Assembly (NCBI GenBank): GCA_030704615.1
Contig: CM060732.1
Span: 24,306,001 to 24,370,000 of the forward strand
DNA length: 64,000 bases
DNA from: Takakia lepidozioides
Taxonomy: Eukaryota; Streptophyta; Takakiopsida; Takakiales; Takakiaceae
Direction of reading: 5' to 3'
Shown one piece after another: positions 28,461 through 39,318 of this stretch. The translations under genes and the position numbers were made by a program. Below the pieces are notes generated by a model. The model was given only the letters and a program-made list of their open reading frames with translations, did no database searches and was not told where the DNA came from. Numbering within the stretch: position 1 is the stretch's first letter; every line of letters begins with the position of its first letter.

Positions 28461-29317
28461 GCTCGTCAATCTTCATGATCCCTGGAATCTGTGAGCTTTG
28501 GGCAATAAATAAATGTCCCACAATTGCAACTTCTCTGGCTGCTGCTACTTGTCTGGGATTCCAAAGCATGAGAGACGACAGATGACACCACAAATATTGG
28601 TGACGGGTTCAGAAGCAGGTCAGAAGCTTTTACAAGGCGAATTCCGGAGGATCTAGGCCATTTTAAGGCAAAACTAGAGAGAGTGAAAAGAAACGCATGT
28701 CGAGACTCTGCATTGAGCTAGGGAAGGAACCTATCGCAGTAAGATTTCCTTTATGTGCAAATCATTCCACACATCATGGTGGAGCCTGGGGAAACTTTTG
28801 TTGGGGAGATGCATGATGTGGAGGCTTGAGAGACAGTCATGTATACGTGAACCCTACATGCAATAAAAATCTGTGGGTCCCATTGCAGCTGCAATGGAGC
28901 TGCATCTTGAAAATTGTCTTTTAATATGCCTCACCACAACGAACCAAAACAATACATGTGTATTGCAATCTTGACTGCATAAGAGAAAATCAAGTTCATT
29001 TGAAGGGGAGGGAGAAATGAAGACGAGAACTGTACTGAGCAACAGAACGCTGAACTCGTTCTTCTGATAGGCTTCTCTCCCAATCAGGTAGTCCAAGCAT
29101 GTTCCTGTCATGTCACCATTCACTGGCATTCAACAGGTCTGGCTCTACGCACAAAGGCCTGGCGGAAGTGAGAGCACTAAAGCTCGTTTTTGATAGATCT
29201 ATTCAAATAGATCAGAGTTCCTCCTCCATGGCGAAAAACCTTAGCTTGGGTTTTCGTCTTCCTTCCCGGGCAGCAGCCCGACAAATACTTGGAAATACGT
29301 TATGTACTTATTGATAT

Positions 29318-29350
29318 ACGGAACGTATATAAAAGCAGGGAGCCGGGGCC
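29318..29350 (+). promoter_or_regulatory. Possible pol II core promoter
   Basis: CGTATATAAAAGCAGGG at about 29324-29340 is a good TATA box. It is followed 30-60 bp later by a GTAGTGTAGTGTAGTAAGG repeat and a leader-like stretch, then by exon-like sequence from 29640. No direct proof of function. Confidence 0.4.
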
Positions 29351-29639
29351 TAGGCTGTAGAATCAGTGTAGTGTAGTGTAGTAAGGCCCCCGTTGCACCG
29401 GGCTGCTAGCGTAAAACAGTTGCTAACGGGTTAGCAGGCCCGTTTTCCTAACAGCTGCTAACTAAAATTCTCTCTTCCGCACCGAAAAGTTACCGTAACA
29501 AAAGTTAGCGCGAAGTTTTAGTTTGAAAGCATCGTTCGCTGCCCGTGCCCGTTTACCCTCGCCACGTTTGCTGGCCGTTTCTCCTATCAGCATGTTTTCA
29601 GTTGCGGTGCGCTATTGTTCACTGGCCTGACAAGTGAGT

Positions 29640-30340
29640 ACCATTTCTTGCACACTGTGAATGAGTAAATCTGACGAAGAACTAATCCAACATTTGTGTT
29701 GCAGGAATATGGGAAAAATCCAGGATGCAGACTACAAAAACTTGGTGGAATTGGCCGCAAAACATCTGACTCTCGATGATTGTCCTTCGCAAGAAACAGT
29801 CCAGTTGCAGGTCGACCCTGATAGCCTTTGCTTGGGAACTTGAAATTTCTTCCCTTCTGCACATGAGTACCATACTCTCTTTGGCTAGTGGATGTGTTAG
29901 CAGCTTCTAAGTTTACACTATTTCTCATGTTTAAATGAGGACAAGAGATCCATATATCATACCAATCTGACCTGAGGTATATGTCTCATGTAAACAATCG
30001 CAATCTAAAGTGGCACATGCACCATGTGGGCTTCACAATAGCCATGTACTTGAAGATGCCTGGGCTTCACTTCTATCTTCTTGCTTGCAGGTTATTGCCA
30101 GGCTGCATTCCACTTTGCAATCAAAGAGATGGAAGATGATTCAGACAATAAGAGACAGACTTTGGATAAGCTCATGCAGATAATCATGGACACCAAGGTG
30201 TCTCCGACCACCTACTCACTTGCAATTGTCTCTCTTCCCCACCCGGTCCCCTCTCTCCCTTTTGCATTTAATCCTTCACATGTCCTGCTTCATCCAAAGT
30301 CCTCCCACCCTTTTCTCTGCTTTCAGCGGACGTTATGAAG
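29640..30340 (+). pseudogene. Exon-like fragments of an unknown plus-strand gene
   Basis: Two stretches look like spliced coding sequence. The first follows an acceptor (tgttgcag at 29704) and reads NMGKIQDADYKNLVELAAKH, then LTLDDCPSQETVQLQ. The second follows tcttgcttgcag (30090) and reads AFHFAIKEMEDDSDNKRQTL, then DKLMQIIMDTK, with a donor AAG/GTGTCT at 30199. The family is not recognised. A TATA-like promoter lies 300 bp upstream. It sits within the inverted-repeat unit and so may be a transduplicated host gene. Confidence 0.4.
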
Positions 30341-30357
30341 CACCATTTCATTTCATT

Positions 30358-30732
30358 TCATTTCCTTTCATTTCTGTTCCTTTTCAGAGTCAGCTTTCGC
30401 CATCCTTCAACTTCTAGGAAGTGAGCAGCTGGACACAAGAAGGCCAGACCAGACTTGACCACTTTCTGGGTCAAGGCAGGGATGGTGATGTTGAGAGGTG
30501 CACGAATCAGAGTAGAGTTCTTTGGAATAGCTATGGGCACCCCTGTCCTATCTTTAGCACCAGGAACATGCCACTGATATAAAAGTGGAAGATCAGGTTG
30601 AAATCTGTAGAAATCATGCCAATTGAGGTTGGAGTGAGAGTTCTGTTGTACCTCTTTGACCAGGGCCTGGACTATGGATAAATTGGCTGTAGTAGACCCG
30701 GTCTTGATCTTCATGGCTTTCAAGGGAACCAC
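30358..30732 (-). pseudogene. gypsy-3 start of pol after the protease
   Basis: Residues such as NLNWHDFYRFQPDLPLLYQW and LNITIPALTQKVVKSGLAFL follow the protease and resemble the region between protease and RT. It ends in low-complexity sequence with no RT motif. Confidence 0.55.
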
Positions 30733-31119
30733 TACTTCATGTCATTCTCCATTGTTAAAGCGAAGGGAGTAGTCAGCTAAGCTGATGGTGGCACCAGCTC
30801 CAGTCATCCAGTTCAGGCCTAAAAGGAATTGATCACCAATGGTGACTATGCAGGTCACCACAACCTACCTTTTATGAATCCTAACGGGAACAGTGACTAG
30901 TCCCAAGGGCTCATACCTGGATCCGTCTGCAATAAGCACCTCAATACCTGTGGCAGGGCATAGTTTAAGACCAAGAATTCTCACAACACTTAAAGGTATA
31001 GCAGATATAGTGCATCCGGTGTCAATCACACAGGGAAAGCTGAGCTCGTGGATATGGCATTGGGCCATGAGAGGACTGATCTGCTGTCCAGCAGTCTGTC
31101 TACTGAGAGGACAATGCAA
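30733..31119 (-). pseudogene. gypsy-3 aspartic protease
   Basis: A retropepsin-like domain. The active-site motif is CVIDTGCTISAIP (D-T-G), followed by the ADGSRYEPLG flap segment, and then, after a stop codon near 30865, by QFLLGLNWMTGAG, the second conserved hydrophobic-G-L-N-W strand. Cys in place of the usual Ala/Ser after D-T-G is found in several plant gypsy-like proteases. The internal stop indicates decay. Confidence 0.8.
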
Positions 31120-31261
31120 AGCTTTAAAGTTAGTAGATAAAACAACTTGAATTGGAACAGAAGCAGTAGGGTTGGTAGATGATGGACCTCTTGCCCCCTT
31201 CCCAAGAGATCTTCCTAGTTTAAAGGAGGGGAAGAGCCACTAGCTGTTTTCTTGTTCTTGA

Positions 31262-31615
31262 TCAGCTCTGGTAGCCCTCTCTGTCTGGACAGTGTCTCGT
31301 CCAGTGTTCAAATGACCCACAAATGTAACAGGCAGCACGATTACCCTCATAGGCTTGCCCAATCTGAGTTCGACCTCTATTGTTACCACCTGTTGGTCCT
31401 TGACCATGTCGAGGCTGCCACCTCTGTTGATGAGCCTGCATGGCAGCAAACTGAGTGGCAACAGACTCACTAAGACTTCCCACAGTATTAGCCAACCCCT
31501 GAAGAGTAAAATCATCAGCTTTGCATGTCATGACAGGAGGAACATATGGTGAAGATGTTGCAGGCATGCCAAGCTCTGAGCCCATTGGAGCTTGAAACTT
31601 GGCATGACGTTGCAT
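31262..31615 (-). CDS. gypsy-3 nucleocapsid with CCHC zinc knuckle
   Basis: A 117-codon frame with a Gln/Gly/Arg-rich basic stretch followed by CYICGSFEHWTRHC, a standard CX2CX4HX4C knuckle for RNA packaging. It is separated from the capsid frame by a stop near 31620, with the two otherwise contiguous. Confidence 0.85.
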   Translation of the reverse strand: MQRHAKFQAPMGSELGMPATSSPYVPPVMTCKADDFTLQGLANTVGSLSESVATQFAAMQAHQQRWQPRHGQGPTGGNNRGRTQIGQAYEGNRAACYICGSFEHWTRHCPDREGYQS

Positions 31616-31625
31616 TGATTTGCTG

Positions 31626-32918
31626 TCAGCCCATGTCTGCCATTTTAAGATTAATTTCTGCTAACATAGTCTTGTCATTGACAAAATGACGTCGTTGAGC
31701 CCAATTCTGAACAGTTGAAGGTAACCTAAGGAGAAAATACCTCTTAAGCATACGATCTCTCTCTGCAGGGTCTATGATATTTTCTACAGCAGCAAATTTA
31801 AGATCCATGTAGTACTTCCACAAGGATTCCCCAAGTTGGTAGGTCCTAGCAAAAAGCTTGGCAAAGCAATCCAGAGGCCTCTCAGGAGGTTTGAACAAGG
31901 TCTTTGCCCATTCCACCAGAGTTGCCCAGTTGAGGCTGGGATCATCCATGACAGCCGCATGTAGTAAGTCACGAGCTGGCTCCTTCATGCTCATTCTAAA
32001 AATTGCCATTTTGAAATTCTCAAGCACTCCATTGACACCTGCAATTACCTCAAACATCTGAAGATATCTATCAAAGTCTTCTCCCATGGTATATTTTGGG
32101 TAAGGTTGAGTAGTTAGCTGAGGGATCAGATGACAAGGCAGACTATGGTTAATGTGACCAGGGAGGACAGACCCATGAGCAGGGCAACAAGGAACCATAG
32201 CAGCAATATTACCATGCACATGTCCAATATTAGATGCGGAATTACAATTCATATTATTATTGCTGGCTGATCCTACAGCAGTAGAAGCTGACAGATGTGA
32301 TGCCACCGTGCCCATGGGGAGAGCAGGCATTGCCACATTTGGCTGAGTAGCAGGGTAGGTCGACTGCAAGTGGGTTTGTGGCATTCCACTCATGGGAAGA
32401 GTGGATGCCACTCCCACCGGTTGTGTTGACACTGACCTTAGACCACTAGGAGGGATACTACCAACGTACATACCCATGGACTGGCTAGAGACAAGGTGTG
32501 GTAACACCCTAGCCTGTGGAACAGAAAGGGTCCCCACCGATTGACCCGTGATGGCCGTAGTTGGAGCAGTAGACACACCAGAGGACCCTGGCATCATGAT
32601 ACCCCCACCTTGAACAACACCATGCACATTCAACACAAGAAAACTGCCCATATGCACGCCTGCACTTACAGGCAACAAATTCCTTCCCCCGAGAGTGGGA
32701 CTAGGGAAATCCACAACATGCAGCACACTAGAACGCACGTTATCACCCTGGGCCGGCATACTGCTCGTAATAGCCCTAGCATCCGAGGCCAACCCGATTC
32801 TACCTTGTTCATGATCAGACAGCACCACGGGCTTATTACCTTGAACTTCCATGGCCCCACCAATCTGAATAGGAAGAATCACACTTTTTGTCACCCCCGA
32901 TCCTATATATGAGCACAA
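31626..32918 (-). CDS. gag: gypsy-3 Gag capsid
   Basis: A 430-codon frame. The first 250 residues are a low-complexity Ser/Thr/Met/Gly/Val-rich region without a recognisable fold. The C-terminal 170 residues form the retrotransposon capsid domain: GEDFDRYLQMFEVIAGVNGV, MSMKEPARDLL, WATLVEWAKTLF, and then the QLGESLWKYYMDLKF and RYFLLRLPSTVQNW helices. The Gag is from a different lineage than that of gypsy-1. Confidence 0.85.
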   Translation of the reverse strand: MCSYIGSGVTKSVILPIQIGGAMEVQGNKPVVLSDHEQGRIGLASDARAITSSMPAQGDNVRSSVLHVVDFPSPTLGGRNLLPVSAGVHMGSFLVLNVHGVVQGGGIMMPGSSGVSTAPTTAITGQSVGTLSVPQARVLPHLVSSQSMGMYVGSIPPSGLRSVSTQPVGVASTLPMSGMPQTHLQSTYPATQPNVAMPALPMGTVASHLSASTAVGSASNNNMNCNSASNIGHVHGNIAAMVPCCPAHGSVLPGHINHSLPCHLIPQLTTQPYPKYTMGEDFDRYLQMFEVIAGVNGVLENFKMAIFRMSMKEPARDLLHAAVMDDPSLNWATLVEWAKTLFKPPERPLDCFAKLFARTYQLGESLWKYYMDLKFAAVENIIDPAERDRMLKRYFLLRLPSTVQNWAQRRHFVNDKTMLAEINLKMADMG

Positions 32919-33159
32919 CAGTAGAGCCCTCCCTATCCATCCTCACGACACCATCACCATGCAACAGTTCTAAGCCTTCTTCAAAATTACCAGAGTCCAA
33001 GGAAACGTCATCAACCAAGGCATTACCTGCCTGAAGGTTGTCTGACTCCCCACTGATATCAGGCATGCCCCTTCCAGGCGGCCCGAGTGGCTCTCGCGAC
33101 CCAGACATGAATCTATGTCTACCAGATCGCAACCAAGAACTTGCAGATGTGTTTGGCAT
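32836..33159 (-). CDS. gypsy-3 upstream frame, possibly the Gag N-terminus
   Basis: A 107-codon frame overlapping the start of the capsid frame. It has a basic N-terminus (SWLRSGRHRF) and an acidic remainder; no family recognised. A frameshift could make it the true N-terminus of the Gag. Confidence 0.4.
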   Translation of the reverse strand: MPNTSASSWLRSGRHRFMSGSREPLGPPGRGMPDISGESDNLQAGNALVDDVSLDSGNFEEGLELLHGDGVVRMDREGSTVVLIYRIGGDKKCDSSYSDWWGHGSSR

Positions 33160-35171
33160 GCAAAAACAAGGACAATTGTGGAAAGGAAAGAACCTCTAGG
33201 CCGTCGGGATGAGCAGTTGCGGCCTTGGGCTTGGCACCCGTGAAGCTTCGGGAGTCCAAACAGAGCAAGAAAGAAGCTTGAGCAGGTCGTGAGAATCAGA
33301 GCTATACACTGCCAACGCCAGGCACTCCCACACCCTCTCGTCCTTAACCCATAAGCCCACCCGCGTTGTGCCGTTGTCCTCCCACGTCCGGGACAACACT
33401 GAGGAGTTGGGAAAACTATCTAGGTGATCTGCAACGCGAGGGCAAAGGACACGCTGGTCTCAAAATCACGATGTCGGAAGACTGGGCCTGCAAACTACCG
33501 CTCGCGAGACCGTCCACCAAGTCCACCGTCGTGGGCTTGTGACAACAGACCCGGACGTGAAATCGAAGAGCCCGCAGCAACAAGGCTCCAGAGCCTTCAA
33601 GCAGCAATGAGAGCCACGAGCCTACTATCCATTCGGTCGTTTGCCATAGGCCTGACTCTCGACGGACTGACAATGGTAAGTGGAGCCCGAACGCTTCCCA
33701 GGCCACCTGCCGATGATGAAGAAGACGAGCCTTGAACACCTCCGGTCTCAAGCACAGGGAGTTTCTGACAGCCACGACGGCTCGGGTCTGGCACAACGCA
33801 CTCTCTCTCCCAGAGCCAGAACTAGACCCAGGGCACACAAAAATCGCTTCATGATGACTGTTTAGACGTCGAGCGTCCTCGCGCACAGATGCTTCAAACA
33901 TTTCAAACCACTGCACATCCTCCGGAAGCAATTCCCCTAGAGACTCATCATACTCCTAAGAGCGTTCAATATCTCTCTCAAACTCTCTCTCTCGTTCTCT
34001 CGGACACTCGTAATCAGGACCTGGATCATAGAAATTGTCAAAATTATAGTACTCGGGATCGCAGCTATCTAAAGAGCTGGGTGACCTCGCATCTCTTGGT
34101 GATCAGATCTCATCCTCATTCACATCAACTTCACATCTAGGGTTATTTGAATTCAACTACACGACAATACCAGCATGACACTGGCGAGGCAACAATGCCA
34201 AGCAGCGCACGTCGAGAGGGGTTAGTGACAACAAGATTAGTTGTTAAAGCAGGGTCAGTCACAATTTCAAGAACCAAATCAACTTGCACCGACAAACTTT
34301 CTCCCTCTCTGCATGCTACACAGCTAGAACTACGCACCAAAGCCATCGTCCTACAGCACAGCACAACGAGCAGGGTGAGAAGGCAAATACGTAACAGCAG
34401 GAGAAAACATTGCAAGGTGGTTGGCCGCCATCAGACAAGACTGATTAGAGAGCAAAAGCAAAGATTAGCGCACAGATCCCTCAACAACCCAGCAAATGGT
34501 GTCAGGGCAGGCAGTGGATGCTAAAACACCTAAACGCTACCCGGCTTCTCTCCACCACAAAACGAGCCTGAAGCATATACTCCCTTCTTCTCAAGAAACG
34601 TGTTTGCACAACAAGGGGGACAAGCGAAAGAGCAGGCAATGCGCGAGAGGAGGATCAAGCGAGCGGATCTGACACACACAGGAGCTCTCATCCAAAGTTT
34701 GTACACCCAAATCACATATACACTAACACCTGAATCCGCCCTGACCTTGTGTCAGGGCGCCGTCTTTATACCAGAGCCCTAACCATAGTGGTCTGCCGCG
34801 TGGCAAGGCATCATAGGCCAAGGCCCACAGCGCCGCCTTTAAGCCCTAGATCTAATGAAGGGCCAGGATCAAGCCACCGGCCTAAACTAACCCTAACCTA
34901 GACATCATTGCAACGGATTAACGGCTTTATATGCCAAAAATTTATACTATGGATGTGTATCGCCGTTTTGGATGAAACGGGTTATTTCCAGGCGTAAGCA
35001 AGTATGGGGCTTTACAATACCAGTACCATACTGGTCTCAATAATTCAATTGTACCCCAATACATTTACCCTAGTGGGTATCAAAAAACCATGATACCAGT
35101 CCAACAGAGGTCTTGACCTAATCAGAGTTTATGTGCATATATAGTTGGAGGTAACTCTGGCGATGACCACC
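33160..35171. other. 5' flank of gypsy-3 and inner side of the right arm
   Basis: No gene recognised. A 171-codon minus-strand frame at 33416-33931 has arginine- and leucine-rich composition and no family match. A TATA-like box on the minus strand (TATAAAG, 34764-34770) with GC-rich sequence downstream could be the promoter of gypsy-3. Confidence 0.35.
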
Positions 35172-36191
35172 TTAACCCCTAAAAGGCCCAAGCAGTTTTG
35201 AGCTTGCCTTTGCCTCACAAATACTTTTACATTTACTTGTTTACTGCAAAATCTCAATATATGATGGGCATGGTTTTTTTTTTTTTTTTTTTTTTCATTG
35301 TTTTTCTTTCAGGATGGATTGAGAGTTACTGAAAAATGGAAAAAATCAATTTTAGAGATTTTCAAAGTCGTGTGATGCAAAAAACGAGGGTTCCAAGGGC
35401 TACGGCCTGGGGGGTGAATTTTGTGATGGGCAGTCTTGTTGGGAAGAGAGGGCAAGTTGAGTAAAGTGGGTAAGCTTGACAGTGGAGAATCCTTAATTCT
35501 GATATGTTGTCCCGTATCCAATGGGCTACCCTTCTGAGCAAAGGGTGGGGATGGTAAGCCAGCATTTACTGCATCCACCCCCACCCACTTGTTGAGTCTA
35601 CTCTTACTTGATGCATGACTGGTCTGGAGGACTCTGACAGTAAGGCTGGTGGGTGCAATCAATCGAGAAATGCCACGTGGACGCCATGTCATTCCTAACT
35701 TTCTTTCTTGGCCTTGGTCAGTAGTTTAAAGCCTGCAATACGACCAAGAAAATGCGGTCGACCAATAAGATCGTTGCATTTGGAGTTGGTCTTGGTCTTG
35801 AACAGTAGTCTAAAGCGGGCCTCTATTATTACGTGGCAAGATAGTCTATCCAACCACCAACTCCACCGCACTCATCAACAACTGCGGTAGGCTATCCATA
35901 CTTACATCAAGTCTGGGTATTGTACACACATACTTACATTGCAAACATGTTGTACATCTGGTTTTACAAGTCATGGGCTACAAAGTCTACTCACTTGGCC
36001 TGAGTGCGGTGGTTTTTGTGCGTTTCCGCGTGATCAGGCAGGAACGGTCTTCAGCGGGTCCGACCGTCAACACATCTGGGCGGGCACGCATCTGCTGGAG
36101 CATATCCCTCCAGCGCGCTGCTATATAACCTGGAGGAACCACCGTGATCTTCCACACCGACAAGGCCACCCTCTCTCGCAACAAAAGCGCG
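35172..36191 (-). repeat. Right long inverted-repeat arm
   Basis: Reverse complement of 22470-23487. It contains an additional 20-bp poly(T) near 35275, absent from the left arm, which has CCCAAAGAACAAC there. The outer coding-like stretch is conserved (minus strand 36184-35990, MLRERVALSVWKITVVPPGY). Confidence 0.9.
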
Positions 36192-37700
36192 CTTCCATCT
36201 AGAGGTCCTCCAACCGACGGTGAGCTGCCAACCGCCTTAATATGATATTACAGCTTCCAAATTGAAACCATGACTTTTAGTAGAGGATTCATCAACCTGA
36301 AAACATGTACAGATCAAACGTCAAGGATTCAAGCTTTGTTGTTGTTGTTGAGCTCATGACGTCTTGAGTTATCTGAAACGCCATTTCTTAGTCAACTGGC
36401 CGCTGAATGTAGCCTAGGACCCTTCAATCTATCTACCTCTGAGTTCTAACTTGCAATTGAAAAGTGTCACAACATGCACAGACAGGAATTGAAAGACCTT
36501 TGATGCCGACGCAAATGCGATTCTGAGTTTCTCTTTGATAGTGTATACTTCACTCGACGTTGCTCAATGTGGCCATGTGGCCAACTCCATCTCTGCTTTG
36601 TCTCTAATCTCTTGGTTTTTGACATGTATCCTTGACACAAAATCAAATGCGTTTTTACGCCAGACTAGTTATCAGCTAGACCTAAGCTGCCTGCATGCAG
36701 GGCTGACTATAAGGTAGATATGTTTATAGTTAGGATAGAAGGCATGGGCTGCACTAGCTAGCGTAAATAACTTGAGCCTGATGATGCAGGTCTCCTGTTG
36801 AGAACTTGAGACCTTTTGGGAGTTTCTAGACTTTCTATTTTATTGTCCTTCTGCAGTTTGAACTGAGAAGCTTCAAATATTATAAATTTGTTCATCAACT
36901 TCGTGTACATTTGTAACGTCATTTCTGTGTATCACGGGCATACTTGCAGTTTGTGGCCTTGTTTTTTCACCTTTGGGGGCAAACTAAACTGAGTAGGTCT
37001 TTCTAGTCTCCATACAAGAGAGAATAAAACCTTGGGCGAATCACGCCTGTAAGGTGATCTTGTCGATAAGGATCAGAGCTTAGCTGTTCACTTTCTGTAT
37101 GTTTCCTGGCATAATGATGACATCTCGCAGTCTCTGAGCTCTCTGCCGAGGTTCATGTAACATTATCCAGGGATGAATGCATATGGAACCATTCTAGTAA
37201 GAAACATGTCTAATCCTGGAGCGATCTGCTGTGTTTACAAGAAGAGCTAAAGTACTGGCCATCTTGCAAAACTTTTCGGCCTGGTTGCCGCAAACTGCAA
37301 ACTCCACAAAACCTGGGGAGGGTTAATTAGCTTCCATTCGCAGGGGGTCAAGCTTTATTGCCGTTTGAGATAAGTTGCGAACATCTGCATGAACATCATG
37401 TGTGCTTGCAATCTGCTTACCCATTATGGACTTGCTAAGGATGGCTGTTAGAAGAAAAAAAAATTCGGTGAAATTTTGGGGCAATCTCCCAGGGGATTTC
37501 TTCTTTTTGGGACGCATTTGATTTCAGGTTCTCAGCATTCAAATGATCCGCTGGGTTTCCTTTACCTTCTCAAACCCTCCTGGCACCTGCATTACGAGCT
37601 CCAGTCGACATAGATCATAATATGTTCCCCTTATGAAAATGATTCATACTCTCGGAATGAACTCAACATCTTTCCTTCCTGTGCTGAGATGGGAATGCGC
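36192..37700. other. No gene recognised
   Basis: Ordinary AT-rich intergenic or intronic sequence. I see no transposon protein, repeat array or structural RNA. Confidence 0.4.
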
Positions 37701-38280
37701 GTTTGCTGTTCTTGGGTAGTGGCACCGGATTGACACAGCGTTGTTCCATCACCTCCTCTAGCTCAACCAACCACAACCACACGTGCAGTTGTCATACTTG
37801 TACAGTTTTCAGCGAGGGCAGTAGTTTTTCAGCACAACCAGAGAAGTCAGGATCCAGCCGACAATACTTCGCAGAGCACACGTTGTGAAAGAGCACATAC
37901 ATATCATCAACACTAGAGAGCTCACTGAATGCAGGCTCAATGGCACTAACTGACTGCCAATGCCGTCAAATGCAGGAAACAGATCCAACGTCGATACCAC
38001 AGTTTCCGGCAGGCTGTCTGACAGACAACTTCGGGTGCCAAATACATGTGGTTTTTGTATCCCCCGTCTTGATTCCCAAAGTCAGGAACCTGACTGCCTG
38101 GAAACAACCCACTGCAGCCTCATTACCACTACGCTTACTTTCACAGGCATCGAAAATCACTCCAAAGAGATTTTGTCCCTTAGATTTTGTCCCGCGGTTC
38201 GACCTTGCGACATCCAGTATTAACTTACCCCTCCTCTTGAACTCTATCCGACATAGTCTGTCAAGAGGAGTGCACTGCAC
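37700..38280 (-). CDS. Uncharacterised minus-strand gene, two or more exons
   Basis: On the minus strand a first stretch (38280-37966) encodes KLILDVARSNRGTKSKGQNL, FGVIFDACESKRSG and CFQAVRFLTLGIKTGDTKTT. A second, after a plausible acceptor TTGGCAG (about 37957), reads SAIEPAFSELSSVDDMYVLF, HNVCSAKYCRLDPDFSGCAE and KLLPSLKTVQ, followed by GTATGA. Composition and splice signals look like a real gene. I do not recognise it. The upstream exons were probably displaced by the LINE at 38417-39318. Confidence 0.45.
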
Positions 38281-38416
38281 ATCCAGATTTGTCTATTTTA
38301 CATCCACATCAGTATATATCACATCGCATCCAAAAAGTATGTGGCGCTCTGTAATGGCATTTCGCCACGTCACCCAAGAGCTCTTCGGGACGAGTATGGC
38401 TATCTTTGAATCATTT

Positions 38417-39318
38417 TTTTTATTTTTTTTTTAAAGAACAGGGGGTATCTCCCTGGAGATATATTAATAGGAAAAGGAGATACAAGAGGAAAAAATAACC
38501 TATGGGGCGTGAAGGCATGAGACAAGGGGAACATCCCGGAGACATATAGAGAGTTTGGAGGGAAAACGCTAAGACAGGCGACGCAGCGCCGAAGCTGAAG
38601 CAGGATAAGGGAATCAAACAGAGCCGAGATAGGGTACTGAGTGCCGGATAAGACCAAAAAGGGAACTGGCAGAATACGGGAGCTTGCACAGAGAGCCAAG
38701 CAACCTGCTAAAGCAACCAGCAAAAACTACCAATCCAGCCCAAGGATCTTCAAACACCACCAATCAAAGAACGACGACTGGTGAGACCACCACTGGAGTC
38801 CCAGAAATGAGGGCACCAAAGTAGAGGAGTTGTAAGAAACCTGAGATAAGGGGCCGGTCCCACTTGTAAACCCAAACACAAAATTATAGGCGCATTTCTG
38901 AGATCACTGGAACATCTGGCAAGGATGAGAGCTTTTAGCAGGCATCCGCAATGAAGTCCAAAGACGTCTTAGCTCTTGGAATCCTGAGCTTGCGGTGCCT
39001 CCAGTTGACTTCCGCATCTTCAGAGCCCAACGGGAATTTGCCATTGATCGGGGAGGACGTAGTGCCAGGTAATGGATGATTCTGAAACCTTGGTGCAGAG
39101 GATATGATCCTTCCCCCAGGAGAGATCAAAGGAAGCGAAGAGCTCTTGTTGCCTCGTCTCGCTGCATCTGTTACATGTTGCAAGCAAAGACCCCCACGCC
39201 TTGTATCCCTCAGTCATCATATCCGCAAATATCTTATGAAGCAACGATCTGATGCTGGGGTAGCGCCCCTCAAACAAAAAAGAGCATCTGGACTTCCATA
39301 GAGCCCACAACGTATGAG
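38417..39318 (-). mobile_element. 5'-truncated LINE, 3' end
   Basis: Reading on the minus strand, the right end encodes MWALWKSRCSFLFEGRYPSI, the tryptophan-rich segment near the C-terminus of plant non-LTR (L1-type) polyproteins after the zf-RVT region. A frameshifted tail, an INISPGRYPLF phrase and an A-rich tail (T-rich at 38417-38433 on the plus strand) follow. The other edge coincides with the start of a CACTA DUF4216 fragment at 39319. No clear target duplication is seen. Confidence 0.7.

Larger units (their letters stand above)
30340..34800 (-). mobile_element. gypsy-3: minus-strand LTR retroelement remnant (gag and protease only)
   Basis: On the minus strand the order is upstream frame, gag capsid, zinc knuckle, aspartic protease, start of pol, and then a CATTT-rich junction at about 30345-30372. 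No RT, RNase H or integrase is present, so the 3' half is missing. The 5' side, to the right, contains a TATA-like box on the minus strand (34764-34770) that may belong to a 5' LTR, but no second LTR exists for comparison. Confidence 0.8.
22470..36191. mobile_element. 13.7-kb unit bounded by inverted repeats of about 1 kb
   Basis: The left arm 22470-23487 and the right arm 35172-36191 are inverted copies of each other, near identical over stretches, beginning at CGCGCTTTTGTTGCGAGAG and ending at AGGGGTTAA. The interior holds a TNP2-like transposase gene, exon-like fragments and an LTR element remnant. This is the layout of a large DNA transposon that captured genes and received insertions. 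No target duplication is visible at the outer ends, so chance placement of two copies of another element in opposite orientation remains possible. Confidence 0.65.

Noticed and set aside
33416-33931. 171-codon minus-strand frame as a gene
   Set aside because: No recognisable domain, no splice signals, and it lies between gypsy-3 gag and its presumed LTR; mentioned in the flank only.
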